Shown: one piece after another, positions 43,433-53,091 of the stretch
How the letters are laid out: every line of letters starts with the position of its first letter
How positions within the stretch are numbered: the first letter of the stretch is position 1
Assembly (NCBI GenBank): GCA_964593725.1
Contig: CAZQJS010000009.1
Location: 1-64,000, forward strand
Reading direction: 5' to 3'
DNA length: 64,000 nucleotides
Source: JAIOSM01 sp964593725
GTDB taxonomy: Bacteria; Desulfobacterota; Desulfobacteria; Desulfobacterales; Desulfobacteraceae
Position numbers and translations under genes: made by a program
The notes under the pieces: model-generated
Database searches by the model: none
What the model was told of the DNA's origin: nothing
Seen by the model: the letters and a program-made list of their open reading frames with translations, nothing else

Positions 43433-44668
43433 ATTAATAAAAAAACAACAATAAATTCTCAAGCAGGTGACTTTATTTTTCCTGTTAAAACCAGAAAACT
43501 CAATCTTCCCTTTACTGTTATGATCAAAAGCAGAGGAAGAATTCTTCAGGTTACTGCTGACAAAGCCCTCAGAATTGCCCCTGGAAAGCGGCTGGTCTGT
43601 TCAGGCATGTTTGATGATAAACCCGTTGTAATGAAGTTTTTTTTAAATTCAATGAGAACAGGTCACTATTATAAAAAAGAGTTAAACGGGCTTAAAGCAA
43701 TGGCTTCTTCGGGTATTAATACCCCGGGTATTGTTTTTTACGGAAGGGTTGAGAAAGGTTGTGAAAGGGTGATAGGGCTTGAACAGATCAACCCTGCACA
43801 GGACATGGTGGCAGTATTAAGTGAAATTGATGATGATATTGAAAAATATAAGAGCCTTCAGAAAAAAATAATCCGGGAAATTGCCCTTCTCCACAATTAT
43901 GGAATTAAGCAGGATGACCTCCACCTTGGAAATTTCCTTTTGTCCCATGATAAAATATATACCATTGATGGTGACAGTGTGGATACAAAAAAAATGGGCA
44001 CTCCCCTTCCACAGGGTACAAGCCTTAAAAACCTTGCCCTTTTTTTCAGTCAGTTTTACCCTTGTTTTGATAATTTAATAGGAGCATCAACTGAGTATTA
44101 TGCCCAATGCAGACAATGGGAGGCAAGCAGTTCATATTTATCCTCTTTACTTATTGAACTTAAAAGGGTCAGGGGGAAAAAAGAGAAAAAGTATTTAAGG
44201 AAAATTTTCAGGGAGTGCTCAGAGTTTGTCCGCCATAAAAGTTGGAATATAAATTTTGTGTGTGACAGAAAAGCCTTTGATTCAGGATTTTCAAAAATTG
44301 TGAAAGATCTGGATAGTATCAGGGAAGAGGGTATTTTACTTAATTTTGAAAAAACCTTTGCAATATATAAAATTACCATTAATAATACCTTGTATGTTCT
44401 TAAGCATTATAGAAAAAAATCAGGGGCACTGACTGCCTGGCGCAATGCTCACATGCTCAAGGAGCAGGGAGTAAATATTTTAAGACCTGTTCTTGTCATG
44501 GAAAAGGGGTTTGGCCCCATTTTTAAGGAAGCTTATTTTATTGTAAAAGATACCAGAGATCTGAAAACCATTGATTATTTGAAATTTTTTAAAGAGCTTG
44601 AAAACAGGAACTTAACATTGGATATAATGAAAAAGAGTGAGGAATATACTGAAAAATGGAAAAAGTAA
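43433..44668 (+). CDS. LPS-kinase-like (Kdo/WaaP family) protein with an extra N-lobe
   Basis: About 412 residues if translation starts at ATT, nine bases after AAGGAG (43418-43423). Upstream in-frame ATG/TTG codons near 43385-43391 lack a ribosome binding site. The first 270 residues are a kinase fold with a catalytic loop-like HNYGIKQDDLHLGNF and a metal-binding TIDGDSVD. The rest (about 300-400) looks like a second ATP-binding N-lobe (AIYKITINNTLYVLKHYRKK), with no second catalytic loop. WaaP/KdkA enzymes phosphorylate inner-core LPS sugars. The 13-base overlap with the carbamoyltransferase gene indicates coupling. Confidence 0.75.
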   Translation: MNKKTTINSQAGDFIFPVKTRKLNLPFTVMIKSRGRILQVTADKALRIAPGKRLVCSGMFDDKPVVMKFFLNSMRTGHYYKKELNGLKAMASSGINTPGIVFYGRVEKGCERVIGLEQINPAQDMVAVLSEIDDDIEKYKSLQKKIIREIALLHNYGIKQDDLHLGNFLLSHDKIYTIDGDSVDTKKMGTPLPQGTSLKNLALFFSQFYPCFDNLIGASTEYYAQCRQWEASSSYLSSLLIELKRVRGKKEKKYLRKIFRECSEFVRHKSWNINFVCDRKAFDSGFSKIVKDLDSIREEGILLNFEKTFAIYKITINNTLYVLKHYRKKSGALTAWRNAHMLKEQGVNILRPVLVMEKGFGPIFKEAYFIVKDTRDLKTIDYLKFFKELENRNLTLDIMKKSEEYTEKWKK

Positions 44669-46422
44669 TACTCGGGCTTTCCGGTGCATTAACCCATGAC
44701 CCGTCCGCAGCAGTTTATGTGGGAAGAAAACTTGTGGCAGCAGCCGAAGAGGAGCGCTTTATCCGGGATAAGCATGCAAAAAATAAAATGCCGGAAAAAG
44801 CTGCTGCTTTTTGTCTTGAATATGCGGGTATACAGCCTGAAAATGTTGATGTTGTAGCATTCCCCTTTGCTAAAGTAAGCCTTGCATCTCCGGGCCGATG
44901 GTATTTTGCCAGACGTTACTGGTATGCCCCTGACCGCGCACTGGATGCCCTGTTCAATGGTAATCGTCATTATAGACGAAATATACGCAGGGTCAAGGGT
45001 CTGCTTAATAATCTCGGCATACCCTGGGAAAAAATAAGATTTGTGCCGGTGGAACATCACCTTGCCCATGCAAGCTCTGCCTATCATCTCAGCGGGTTTA
45101 AGGGAAAATGCGCAATTTTAGGAATTGATGGTAAAGGAGAGTATGCCACCACATTTTTCGGGTATGGAGAGAATGGAAAAATTTATAAAATAAAAGAGTT
45201 CTTTGACCCTGATTCCCTGGGGGGCATGTACGGTGCCTTTACCCAATACCTTGGATTTGAAATGCTGGATGGTGAATACAAGGTTATGGGCATGGCACCA
45301 TATGGTGATCCTGAAAAATATGATTTTTCAAGGCTGATTGATTACAGTGAAAAATTTTTCAAGGTAAACACGCAATATTTAAATACAGTTGGACTCAGGC
45401 GTTATAAGGATGCAAAGGGTAAAAAATACTATTTCAGCCCCAGGCTTGTGAACTGGCTTGGACCCCAGCGGGTGGGGGACGATATTGATGATCCCTATGT
45501 GGATTATGCAGCTGCAATGCAGCATCTTTTTGAAAAGGTCTCCCTGGGGCTTATTGATCATTATCTGGGGGATATCTTAAGGGAGACGGGAAAGCTCTGC
45601 TTTGCAGGAGGCGGTGCCCTTAATGTTAAGCTTAACCAGCGTATAATAGCTCTTCCGTATGTAAAAGAGCTGTTTGCACAGCCTGCAGGCAGTGATGCCG
45701 GAACAGCTGTTGGTGCTGCATCCTATGCAGCATCATGCATGGGAATTTTTGTGGAAAAAATGGAACATGTGTTTCTCGGGCCGGAGTTTACCAATAACCA
45801 ATGTCTGGAAGCTGTCAAGGCATTGGAAAAAGATAAAAAAAACAGACAGACAATAACATGGAAAACCATGGATAACACTGCAAAAGAAACGGCAGAGCTC
45901 CTTGCCGGCGGCAGCCCTGTGGCATGGTTCCAGGGGCGTATGGAGTTTGGCCCCCGGGCCCTGGGGTGCAGGAGCATCCTTGGCTGTCCCAGCATAAAAG
46001 GAATTTCAGACCGCATAAATGAACAGATTAAATACAGGGAACGGTGGCGGCCATTCTGTCCCAGCATTCTTGATACTGTTGCAGAGGATATCCTTCAGAC
46101 CAGCCACCCTGCTCCCTACATGACCTTTACCTTTGAAGTGGCAGAAGAGTGGAAGAAGCGCATCCCCGAGGTTGTCCATGAGGACGGAACAGCAAGGGCC
46201 CAGGTTGTTTCAAAAAAGAGTAACCCAAAATACTATAATCTTCTTCTGGAGCTTGAAAAACTCACAGGCAATCCTGTTGTGCTTAATACATCCCTGAACC
46301 GCCGGGGTGAGCCTGTGGTATGCACTCCGGAAGATGCATTAAATATGTTTTTTGCCTGTGATCTTGAATATCTTGTCCTGGAAAATATTCTGGTCAGGAA
46401 AAAGCAGAAAGACCAGGTATAA
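44656..46422 (+). CDS. NodU/CmcH-family carbamoyltransferase
   Basis: 588 residues with the two-domain O-carbamoyltransferase layout. The N-terminal ASKHA-type domain has SGALTHDPSAAVYV, the metal-binding HHLAHASSAY and DGKGEYATTFFGYG. The C-terminal YrdC-like domain has GRMEFGPRALGCRS and TSLNRRGEPVV. Members transfer carbamoyl from carbamoyl phosphate to a hydroxyl of a sugar or antibiotic. Next to two LPS-kinase-like genes, the acceptor is probably an envelope glycan. It converges with the next kinase gene with five bases between stops. Confidence 0.9.
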   Translation: MEKVILGLSGALTHDPSAAVYVGRKLVAAAEEERFIRDKHAKNKMPEKAAAFCLEYAGIQPENVDVVAFPFAKVSLASPGRWYFARRYWYAPDRALDALFNGNRHYRRNIRRVKGLLNNLGIPWEKIRFVPVEHHLAHASSAYHLSGFKGKCAILGIDGKGEYATTFFGYGENGKIYKIKEFFDPDSLGGMYGAFTQYLGFEMLDGEYKVMGMAPYGDPEKYDFSRLIDYSEKFFKVNTQYLNTVGLRRYKDAKGKKYYFSPRLVNWLGPQRVGDDIDDPYVDYAAAMQHLFEKVSLGLIDHYLGDILRETGKLCFAGGGALNVKLNQRIIALPYVKELFAQPAGSDAGTAVGAASYAASCMGIFVEKMEHVFLGPEFTNNQCLEAVKALEKDKKNRQTITWKTMDNTAKETAELLAGGSPVAWFQGRMEFGPRALGCRSILGCPSIKGISDRINEQIKYRERWRPFCPSILDTVAEDILQTSHPAPYMTFTFEVAEEWKKRIPEVVHEDGTARAQVVSKKSNPKYYNLLLELEKLTGNPVVLNTSLNRRGEPVVCTPEDALNMFFACDLEYLVLENILVRKKQKDQV

Positions 46423-46427
46423 TACCC

Positions 46428-47222
46428 TTATCTGCTGATACTTTTTACTTTTTTAATAAGTTGTCTTGCTTCCTGGTCAAGGCTGGTTTTATTGAGATAG
46501 TTGAGAAGGAAATATATTTTATATTTATTTTCAAGTGCAGGAAGGCGCCGGTTCAGAGTTTCAAGGTCCCTTAGCTGTCTGCTGCTTTTTTTTGAAACTT
46601 TTTTTGCGCCTTCTAAATCAATAAACCTTACAGCCGGAGCATGGCAGTTTTCCTGCCCGGTTTCACAGAATTCTTTGTTGACATATATATGTTTTGGATA
46701 CAGGCAGTTATGCATCAATCCATGCATATGGGTTTTTTGAATCAATTTTGCAATGCCTTTGATTACTGCTTTTTTTATCTTGATCTGACCTGGTTTCACA
46801 GGGCTTAAAAATATTTTTTCAACTTCATCAAGGGGCATATACCTGTCAAGGGCTTTGGTAATAATGATACCCCGGTTTTTTTTAAGTTTTTTACTGATAC
46901 CTAAATATACAATGTCCAGGGTTGGAATTCCAAGGGATTCAAAGAGTTTGATATTTGAATACTCCTTTTGTACAACCAGCTGACGAAGGGGAGGCCTTAC
47001 AGAATAGGTAAAATAGTTTTCCTGTTTTTTTAAAAAAAATGCATGGTTGTTATATCTGATTTTTGTAACACCGCTCCATGCTTTTTTTGAATCCCTGCGC
47101 CCGATATTGGGTTCGTCAAACCAGGGATCATCTCTGTCCCACAAGAGTTTAAAAGCAGTCTGGTCATGCTTTCTGCCCATTAATTGTTCAAATTCCGGGT
47201 CTATGTATTCCTTTATTGCCAT
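46428..47222 (-). CDS. InaA/KdkA-like lipopolysaccharide kinase family protein
   Basis: 264 residues. The N-terminal part (DRDDPWFDEPNIGRRDSKK) matches the start of InaA-type proteins. The kinase-like part has a Lys strand (AFFLKKQ), a degenerate catalytic loop HMHGLMHNCLYPKHIYV (Asn for the usual Asp) and RFIDLEGAKK as the metal-binding segment. The substitution questions catalytic activity. It is 35 bases downstream of nadA on the same strand, so it may be the end of the nadA operon. Confidence 0.75.
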   Translation of the reverse strand: MAIKEYIDPEFEQLMGRKHDQTAFKLLWDRDDPWFDEPNIGRRDSKKAWSGVTKIRYNNHAFFLKKQENYFTYSVRPPLRQLVVQKEYSNIKLFESLGIPTLDIVYLGISKKLKKNRGIIITKALDRYMPLDEVEKIFLSPVKPGQIKIKKAVIKGIAKLIQKTHMHGLMHNCLYPKHIYVNKEFCETGQENCHAPAVRFIDLEGAKKVSKKSSRQLRDLETLNRRLPALENKYKIYFLLNYLNKTSLDQEARQLIKKVKSISR

Positions 47223-47257
47223 AAAACTAAAATCCTGGCTGCATCTGAAATAACACT

Positions 47258-48160
47258 TTAATTATGTTTTAAATCAATCATGCGTTTTACTGCTGCAAAG
47301 GCATTTTTTCTTATCTCTTCAGGAACCTTGACTTCAAACTGCTTTGGATTTGTAAGGCTCTTGAGTACATGGTCAAGGGTTATTTTTTTCATATCCTGAC
47401 AAAATGTTTTATCCGAAGCCGGGAAAAATTTTTTATCAGGGCAGGCCTGTGACAGGGGATAAAGGTGACCTGTTTCTGTTCCAATGATAAAGCTGTCATT
47501 TTCAGATTCCCGGGCAAATCTTATCATGCCGGATGTGCTTTCAATGGCATGGGCCAATTCTAAAATTTCAGGCGGGCATTCAGGGTGGGCAATGAACAGT
47601 GCTTCAGGGTATTTTTCCTTTGCCTTTATAACATCTTTTTTTGACAGTTTATCATGGTAGGGGCAGCATCCTTCCCATGGATATATCTTTTTTTCTGTTT
47701 TTGATGCTGCATACCCTGCAAGATTTTTATCCGGGGTCATTAAAATTTCATCAGAATCAATGGAGTTTATGACATCAATGACATTGGCTGAAGTGCAGCA
47801 TATATCTGAAAGCGCCTTGACCGAAGCACTTGAATTCACATATGTTACAACAGGGATTCCATTAAGTTCAGCCTTTCTTTTTTCCAGTGCTGCAGGTGTA
47901 ACCATGTCAGCCATGGGGCAGCCTGCATCCTTAACCGGCAGGATAACCTGTTTTTCCGGTGAAAGAATTGAAGCTGTTTCAGCCATGAATTTCACTCCGC
48001 AGAAAACAATGATCTTTGCACTTGTTTTTGAAGCCTTGATACTAAGCTCCAGGGAATCTCCGCAAAGATCAGCAATCTGTTGAATTTCCGGTGGCTGGTA
48101 ATTATGGGCAAGAATAACAGCGTTTTTTTTCTTAACAAGGTCTCTTATTTTGTCTTTCAT
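47258..48160 (-). CDS. nadA: Quinolinate synthase A
   Basis: 300 residues, the usual length of short NadA proteins. It condenses iminoaspartate with dihydroxyacetone phosphate to quinolinate in NAD synthesis and carries one [4Fe-4S] cluster. The three cluster Cys are visible in FCGVKFMAETA, WEGCCPYHD and TFCQDMKKITL. The triplicated domain signature HNYQPPEIQQIADLCGDS and substrate residues VTYVNSSASVKA are conserved. It follows the lolA-like gene by 19 bases. nadB and nadC are not in the window. Confidence 0.96.
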   Translation of the reverse strand: MKDKIRDLVKKKNAVILAHNYQPPEIQQIADLCGDSLELSIKASKTSAKIIVFCGVKFMAETASILSPEKQVILPVKDAGCPMADMVTPAALEKRKAELNGIPVVTYVNSSASVKALSDICCTSANVIDVINSIDSDEILMTPDKNLAGYAASKTEKKIYPWEGCCPYHDKLSKKDVIKAKEKYPEALFIAHPECPPEILELAHAIESTSGMIRFARESENDSFIIGTETGHLYPLSQACPDKKFFPASDKTFCQDMKKITLDHVLKSLTNPKQFEVKVPEEIRKNAFAAVKRMIDLKHN

Positions 48161-48179
48161 TAAAAGTTTTCCTTAAAAT

Positions 48180-48875
48180 TTAATTTATCTGATTGTCCAT
48201 ATTAATAACATTGCTGTTTTCCGGGAGCTTGAATTCAAAAACAGAATCATCAATATGCCTAAACTTCATATTGTGAAATTCAATGCCTATTGTATCTTCA
48301 TATATGTTTGAAGTGATAATTTTTTTAATGTTAAAGCTTTTTTTCTCAACAACAATTATGATTGATTGAATCTCAGGTGTTTTCACCTTTGGTATAAGTT
48401 TGAGTTTAATGATTTTATCTCTGTTCTCTTTAATGCTTATTGTATAATTTTCTTTGAGAATGGATATATCAGAAAGAAAAGAACCCCCTGCACCCTGTTT
48501 AAAGAATTTTTTTGCGCTTCCTGTTATTACCTGGTTCTGATCTGGTCTGTATATCCATAACATTGTTCCGTTTGTAATGATTTTATGCTGCCCTGGTTTA
48601 ATATATTCCCATTTCATTTTACCGGGAAAGCTGAACATTGCTTTGCCTGATGCTGTTTCATCGATTTCAAGGGCTTTTAAGTTTGAGATTTGAAAAAAAT
48701 CAGCTTCAAAGCTTTTTTTGCCATATCGTGTTTCAATTCCCTTTAAACATTGACTCAATGTTTTTGTGTCTGTCTCCTGGCCGTAAGCCGGGCACACAAG
48801 TGCCAGGCATATTAACACTGCCATTATATATTTATTGAAAAAGCTTGGTAATATCTTTTCTTTCATCTTTTGCAT
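48180..48875 (-). CDS. lolA: LolA-like outer-membrane lipoprotein carrier
   Basis: 231 residues with a signal peptide (about 15-33, ending YGQ-ET). The mature protein shows the LolA half-barrel pattern: SFEADFFQISNLKALEIDETASGKAMFSFPGKMKW (read in parts), 'NGTMLWIYRPDQNQV', GSFLSDI and a final RHIDDSVFEFKLPEN. LolA ferries lipoproteins across the periplasm. The gene starts 44 bases inside the acyl-CoA synthetase gene. Identity to a bona fide LolA is not measurable here. A paralogous LolA-like protein for another lipid is possible. Confidence 0.8.
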   Translation of the reverse strand: MQKMKEKILPSFFNKYIMAVLICLALVCPAYGQETDTKTLSQCLKGIETRYGKKSFEADFFQISNLKALEIDETASGKAMFSFPGKMKWEYIKPGQHKIITNGTMLWIYRPDQNQVITGSAKKFFKQGAGGSFLSDISILKENYTISIKENRDKIIKLKLIPKVKTPEIQSIIIVVEKKSFNIKKIITSNIYEDTIGIEFHNMKFRHIDDSVFEFKLPENSNVINMDNQIN

Positions 48876-50433
48876 AGAGCCTTCTCAGTTTTGGTTTTTC
48901 TATTTTACCAGTCGGGTTTCTTGGAATTTTATCAAAAAATATCTTTTTCGGCCTTTTGTATTTAGGAAGATCTCTGCCAAACTCCATTATCTCCTGTTTA
49001 GTCAGCTCCATTCCTGCCTTTACCTCAACAATGGCAGCAGGAACCTCTCCCAGGCGTTTATCAGGAATACCAATGACAGCAATATCTTTTATTTTTTTAT
49101 GTTCCAGAAAGAAATTTTCTATCTCATTGGGAAAAACATTTTCACCGCCGTAAATGATCAGGTCTTTAAGTCTGTCCACAAGCCAGATAAATCCTTTACG
49201 GTCATACCGGGCCATATCACCGGTAAAAAGCCACCCATCCCTTAATGCTTTTTTTGTCTCTTCAGGGTTTTTATAATACTCCTTCATTATGCCCGGGCCC
49301 TTGACGATTAATTCACCTGTCTCCCCCCTTGGCAGCCTGGTTCCCTGTTTATCAACCACCTGGCATTCCCAGTCAAATCCTGGAACACCAATGGGACCGA
49401 CATTATCGCTGTTTTCAAGGCCCAGGTGAACACACCCAGGTCCTGTGGCTTCTGTGAGACCATAGTTTGTATCATAGGAGTGATTTGGGAAATAGGTTTT
49501 CCACTCCTTGATCAATGCAGGTGATACTGGCTGGGCACCAGCATGCATCAGCCACCATTGATCAAGTTTATAATCTGAAAGCTCAATTTTTTTAGACTCA
49601 ATTGCAAATAAAATGTCATGGGCCCAGGGGACAAGGAGCCATGCTATGGTCACCTCTTCTTCGGAAATTGCCTCTAAAATCCAGTGGGGTTTTACACCTT
49701 TTAACAGTATGCATTTACCCCCCACAATAAAAGATCCAAACCAGTGCATCTTGGCCCCGGTGTGATAGAGGGGCGGTATTAAAAGAAAGATATCATCATG
49801 GGTCTGCTTATGGTGGCTGTTTTCCACATAGCATGCATGCTCAAGATTTCTATGGGTCAGCAAAACCGCCTTGGGGACACCTGTTGTTCCGGATGTAAAA
49901 TATAGAGCAGCTTCATCCTCGATTGAAATATTGATATTTTCAGGTTCAGATATTGGGAGATTTTCAATAAAATCAGAAAAATTAAATGCAAATTCAGGGC
50001 ATTTTTCCTTATCTCCCAGAAAAAGCCAGGTCTCAACAGAAGGCTTCAGTTGATCAAGCTTATCTTTTATGCTCTCTATTTTCTCAATGAACTCCTCACC
50101 AAAGATAAAAACCCTGGGTTCTGCAACCTTTGTACAAAGCAGGATTTTTTCCGGTTCAAACCTGAAATTCAAAGGTACTGCCCAGGCACCTGTCTTCAAG
50201 ATTCCAAAGTATGCCGGGAGCCATTCAAGGCAGTTCATCATAAGATGCACAACCTTATCATTTTTTTTTACACCAAGTTTTATAAGGCCATGGGCAAGTT
50301 GATTGGATTGGTTATAAAACTCTTTCCAGGTCATGGAACGTCTGGTGTTTTCGGCAGGAGAGCGTTCAATTAAAGCAGTCTTGTTTGGATATAGCCTGTT
50401 GTTCCTGGCAAGTATTTCAGTAATAATCATCAA
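48832..50433 (-). CDS. AMP-forming acyl-CoA synthetase (fatty-acid or aryl-acid CoA ligase)
   Basis: 533 residues. The adenylation motifs are present in order: ALYFTSGTTGVPKAVLLTHR (P-loop-like), YDTNYGLTEATG (A5-type), GWLFTGDMARYD, a hinge DRLKDLIIYGGENVFPNEIE and the C-terminal catalytic Lys region PRNPTGKIEKPKL. Specificity (medium or long chain, or an aromatic acid) cannot be read from the sequence. Its start is followed upstream by a terminator serving dnaK. The lolA-like, nadA and kinase genes follow on the same strand. Confidence 0.92.
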   Translation of the reverse strand: MMIITEILARNNRLYPNKTALIERSPAENTRRSMTWKEFYNQSNQLAHGLIKLGVKKNDKVVHLMMNCLEWLPAYFGILKTGAWAVPLNFRFEPEKILLCTKVAEPRVFIFGEEFIEKIESIKDKLDQLKPSVETWLFLGDKEKCPEFAFNFSDFIENLPISEPENINISIEDEAALYFTSGTTGVPKAVLLTHRNLEHACYVENSHHKQTHDDIFLLIPPLYHTGAKMHWFGSFIVGGKCILLKGVKPHWILEAISEEEVTIAWLLVPWAHDILFAIESKKIELSDYKLDQWWLMHAGAQPVSPALIKEWKTYFPNHSYDTNYGLTEATGPGCVHLGLENSDNVGPIGVPGFDWECQVVDKQGTRLPRGETGELIVKGPGIMKEYYKNPEETKKALRDGWLFTGDMARYDRKGFIWLVDRLKDLIIYGGENVFPNEIENFFLEHKKIKDIAVIGIPDKRLGEVPAAIVEVKAGMELTKQEIMEFGRDLPKYKRPKKIFFDKIPRNPTGKIEKPKLRRLYAKDERKDITKLFQ

Positions 50434-50451
50434 ATCAACCTAAATTAAAAA

Positions 50452-50490
50452 AATCCCACTGTGCAGATAAATATAGAACACAGTGGGATT
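50452..50490 (-). terminator. Rho-independent terminator after dnaK
   Basis: A 12-base perfect stem (AATCCCACTGTG / CACAGTGGGATT) is followed on the minus strand by a T-run, about 28 bases past the dnaK stop. It isolates dnaK from the acyl-CoA synthetase operon. Confidence 0.85.
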
Positions 50491-50518
50491 ATATACAACA
50501 AATTTTAATTTCTAACTA

Positions 50519-52438
50519 TTATTTATCTTTATCAACCTCTTCAAAATCAGCATCAACAACATCATCATCCTGTTTTGGTGAGTCTGTCTGGCCCGGGTTA
50601 GCCCCGGCTGCTCCTGCAGCACCTTCCTGGGATGCCTGCTGATACATGACCTCGGCAAGTTTATGGGAAGCCTCGGCCAGGGCATCGGTTTTCTGTTTTA
50701 TCGCTTCTTTGTCATCGCTGTCCTTAACCTGTTTTAAAGCTTCAATACCTGCTTCAATTTTTTTCTTTGTTTCATCATCAACTTTATCACCATGCTCTTT
50801 TAAGGTTTTTTCGGTCTGGCTTATCATGGCATCGGCAGTATTCCTTGCATCCACAAGATCTTTTTTTGCTTTATCTTCTTCTGCATGGAGTTCTGCATCT
50901 TTGATCATTTTATCGATCTCTTCATCGGAAAGGCCGCTTGCAGCTGTAATGCGGATGGACTGCTCTTTACCCGTTGCCTGATCCTTGGCAGAAACATGTA
51001 CAATTCCATTGGCATCAATATCAAAGGATACTTCAATCTGGGGAACTCCCCGTGGTGCCGGTGGTATATCTGTCAATTCAAACTGGCCAAGGGTTTTATT
51101 CCCGCTTGCCATCTCCCTTTCGCCCTGGAGAACATGGATTGATACTGCAGGCTGGTTGTCAGCAGCGGTTGAAAAAGTCTGGCTCTTTTTTGTGGGTATT
51201 GTTGTGTTTTTTTCAATGAGTTTTGTCATAACACCGCCCAGGGTTTCAATACCCAGGGAGAGCGGGGTTACATCAAGTAAAAGAACATCATTGACATCAC
51301 CCTGGAGAACACCTGCCTGGATGGAAGCTCCCATGGCAACAACTTCATCCGGGTTTACACCTTTATGGGGTTTTTTACCGAATATTTTTTCAACTCTTTC
51401 CTGTACTGCCGGCATACGGGTCATTCCACCAACCAGAACAACCTCGTTTATATCATTTTTACTCATGCCAGCCTCTTTTATGGCAGTAATACATGGTTTT
51501 TCCAGATTATCCAGAAGATCTGCCACAAGGGATTCAAGTTTTGCCCTTGTAAGTTTAATATCAAGATGCTTTGGTCCTGAAGAATCTGCTGTAATAAAGG
51601 GAAGATTTATGCTCGTTTCAACAGCATTGGAAAGTTCCATTTTTGCCTTTTCCGCAGCTTCTTTTAAACGCTGAAGGGCCATTTTGTCAGATCTTATGTC
51701 AATGCCCTGGTCTTTTTTAAACTCATCTGCAATGTAATCAATTATTCTTAAGTCAAAATCCTCACCACCAAGATGGGTATCACCATTTGTTGATTTTACT
51801 TCAAACACACCATCTCCGATTTCAAGGATTGATACATCAAAGGTACCACCGCCCAAATCAAAGACCGCTATTTTTTCCTCGCCTTTTTTATCTAATCCGT
51901 AGGCCAGGGCAGCAGCTGTCGGCTCATTTATTATTCTTTTAACATCAAGTCCTGCAATCTTGCCCGCATCTTTTGTTGCCTGGCGCTGGCTGTCATTAAA
52001 ATATGCAGGAACGGTGATGACAGCCTCTTTTACTTCCTCGCCCAGATAATCTTCTGCAGTTTTTTTAATATTGGAAAGAATAAAGGAAGATATTTCTGCC
52101 GGGCTGTGCTGTTTGCCCTTAAGCTCAATTCTTGTATCTCCATTGGCTGCCTTGACAATTTTATAGGGAAGTATTTTTATATCATTCTGGATTATGTCTG
52201 AATCAAATTTTCTTCCTATCAGCCTTTTTACACCAAATACAGTGTTTTCAGGGTTTGTAATTGCCTGCCTCTTGGCTGTCTGTCCCACCAGGCGCTCGCC
52301 ACTCTCTGTAATTGCCACAACAGAAGGAGTGGTACGTCCTCCTTCAGCATTGGTGATTATCTTGGCTTCTCCACCTGCTTCCATGACAGAAACACAAGAG
52401 TTTGTTGTTCCAAGATCGATTCCTATTATTTTACTCAT
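50519..52438 (-). CDS. dnaK: Chaperone DnaK (Hsp70)
   Basis: 639 residues, full family length. Signatures include IIGIDLGTTNSCVSVM at the N-terminus, AVITVPAYFNDSQRQATKDAG, FDLGGGTFDVSIL and VVLVGGMTRMPAVQ, the peptide-binding beta domain (about 390-505) and the C-terminal DDDVVDADFEEVDKDK tail. It acts in ATP-dependent protein folding with GrpE, encoded 29 bases upstream. dnaJ is not present in the window. Confidence 0.98.
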   Translation of the reverse strand: MSKIIGIDLGTTNSCVSVMEAGGEAKIITNAEGGRTTPSVVAITESGERLVGQTAKRQAITNPENTVFGVKRLIGRKFDSDIIQNDIKILPYKIVKAANGDTRIELKGKQHSPAEISSFILSNIKKTAEDYLGEEVKEAVITVPAYFNDSQRQATKDAGKIAGLDVKRIINEPTAAALAYGLDKKGEEKIAVFDLGGGTFDVSILEIGDGVFEVKSTNGDTHLGGEDFDLRIIDYIADEFKKDQGIDIRSDKMALQRLKEAAEKAKMELSNAVETSINLPFITADSSGPKHLDIKLTRAKLESLVADLLDNLEKPCITAIKEAGMSKNDINEVVLVGGMTRMPAVQERVEKIFGKKPHKGVNPDEVVAMGASIQAGVLQGDVNDVLLLDVTPLSLGIETLGGVMTKLIEKNTTIPTKKSQTFSTAADNQPAVSIHVLQGEREMASGNKTLGQFELTDIPPAPRGVPQIEVSFDIDANGIVHVSAKDQATGKEQSIRITAASGLSDEEIDKMIKDAELHAEEDKAKKDLVDARNTADAMISQTEKTLKEHGDKVDDETKKKIEAGIEALKQVKDSDDKEAIKQKTDALAEASHKLAEVMYQQASQEGAAGAAGANPGQTDSPKQDDDVVDADFEEVDKDK

Positions 52439-52467
52439 ATTGCCCCCTTACAAATGTATTGAAATTT

Positions 52468-53040
52468 TTAATTAGTATTCTCTTTTTTTTCCTCTTTTGC
52501 TTTTTTTTCTGACTTTTTGGATACAATAACCATGGATGGTCTTACCAGTCTGTCATGAAGCAAATAGCCCTTCTGGAGTTCTTTAATAACTGTGTTGTCC
52601 GGATAAGAATCAGTTTCCTCCTGTGTAACAGCCTGGTGAAAATTAGGATCAAACAGCTCACCTTCAGCTTTTAAAGGCTTTACTGAGAAGGCTTCAAAAA
52701 TTTTCATCATCTCTTTGTGGGTCATCTTGACACCTTCAAGGAGACTTTTATTTTCTGCATTTTCAACGGATGTATCAATGGCCCGTTCCAGGTTATCAAC
52801 CACTGAGAACAACTGCTTGAGCAATGTTTCATTGGCAAATTTTTTGAAATCCCGGGTCTCTTTACCTGATCGTTTTTTATAATTTTCAAACTCAGCAGAA
52901 AGTCTCAGGGTGCGGTCTTTTTCCGCCTCAAGTAAAGCCTTTAGTTCATGTATACCAGGCTCTTTTCTCTCTTTTTTTTCCGGGGCTTCTTTTTCTTTTC
53001 CCCGGGTTTTGTCTGAATCTTTCTTATTTTTTTTAACCAC
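52468..53040 (-). CDS. grpE: Nucleotide exchange factor GrpE
   Basis: 190 residues from the GTG that follows AGGAG by five bases. A TTG codon 30 bases upstream is in frame but has no ribosome binding site. A charged, disordered N-terminus precedes the long helix (LKALLEAEKDRTLRLSAEFENYKKRS) and the GrpE beta domain (FHQAVTQEETDSYPDNTV; LQKGYLLHDRLVRPSMVIV). It releases ADP from DnaK. It has a consensus-like promoter and no CIRCE element. Confidence 0.96.
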   Translation of the reverse strand: MVKKNKKDSDKTRGKEKEAPEKKERKEPGIHELKALLEAEKDRTLRLSAEFENYKKRSGKETRDFKKFANETLLKQLFSVVDNLERAIDTSVENAENKSLLEGVKMTHKEMMKIFEAFSVKPLKAEGELFDPNFHQAVTQEETDSYPDNTVIKELQKGYLLHDRLVRPSMVIVSKKSEKKAKEEKKENTN

Positions 53041-53091
53041 AATATCTCCTAATTTAATATCCGAACACAATAAATTTCCATTATGTGGTGA

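Noticed and set aside
50985..51674. A 229-codon open frame on the strand opposite dnaK
   Set aside because: It lies wholly inside dnaK, antisense, and is Ser/Pro-rich in a way typical of shadows of a well-conserved gene. It has no ribosome binding site.
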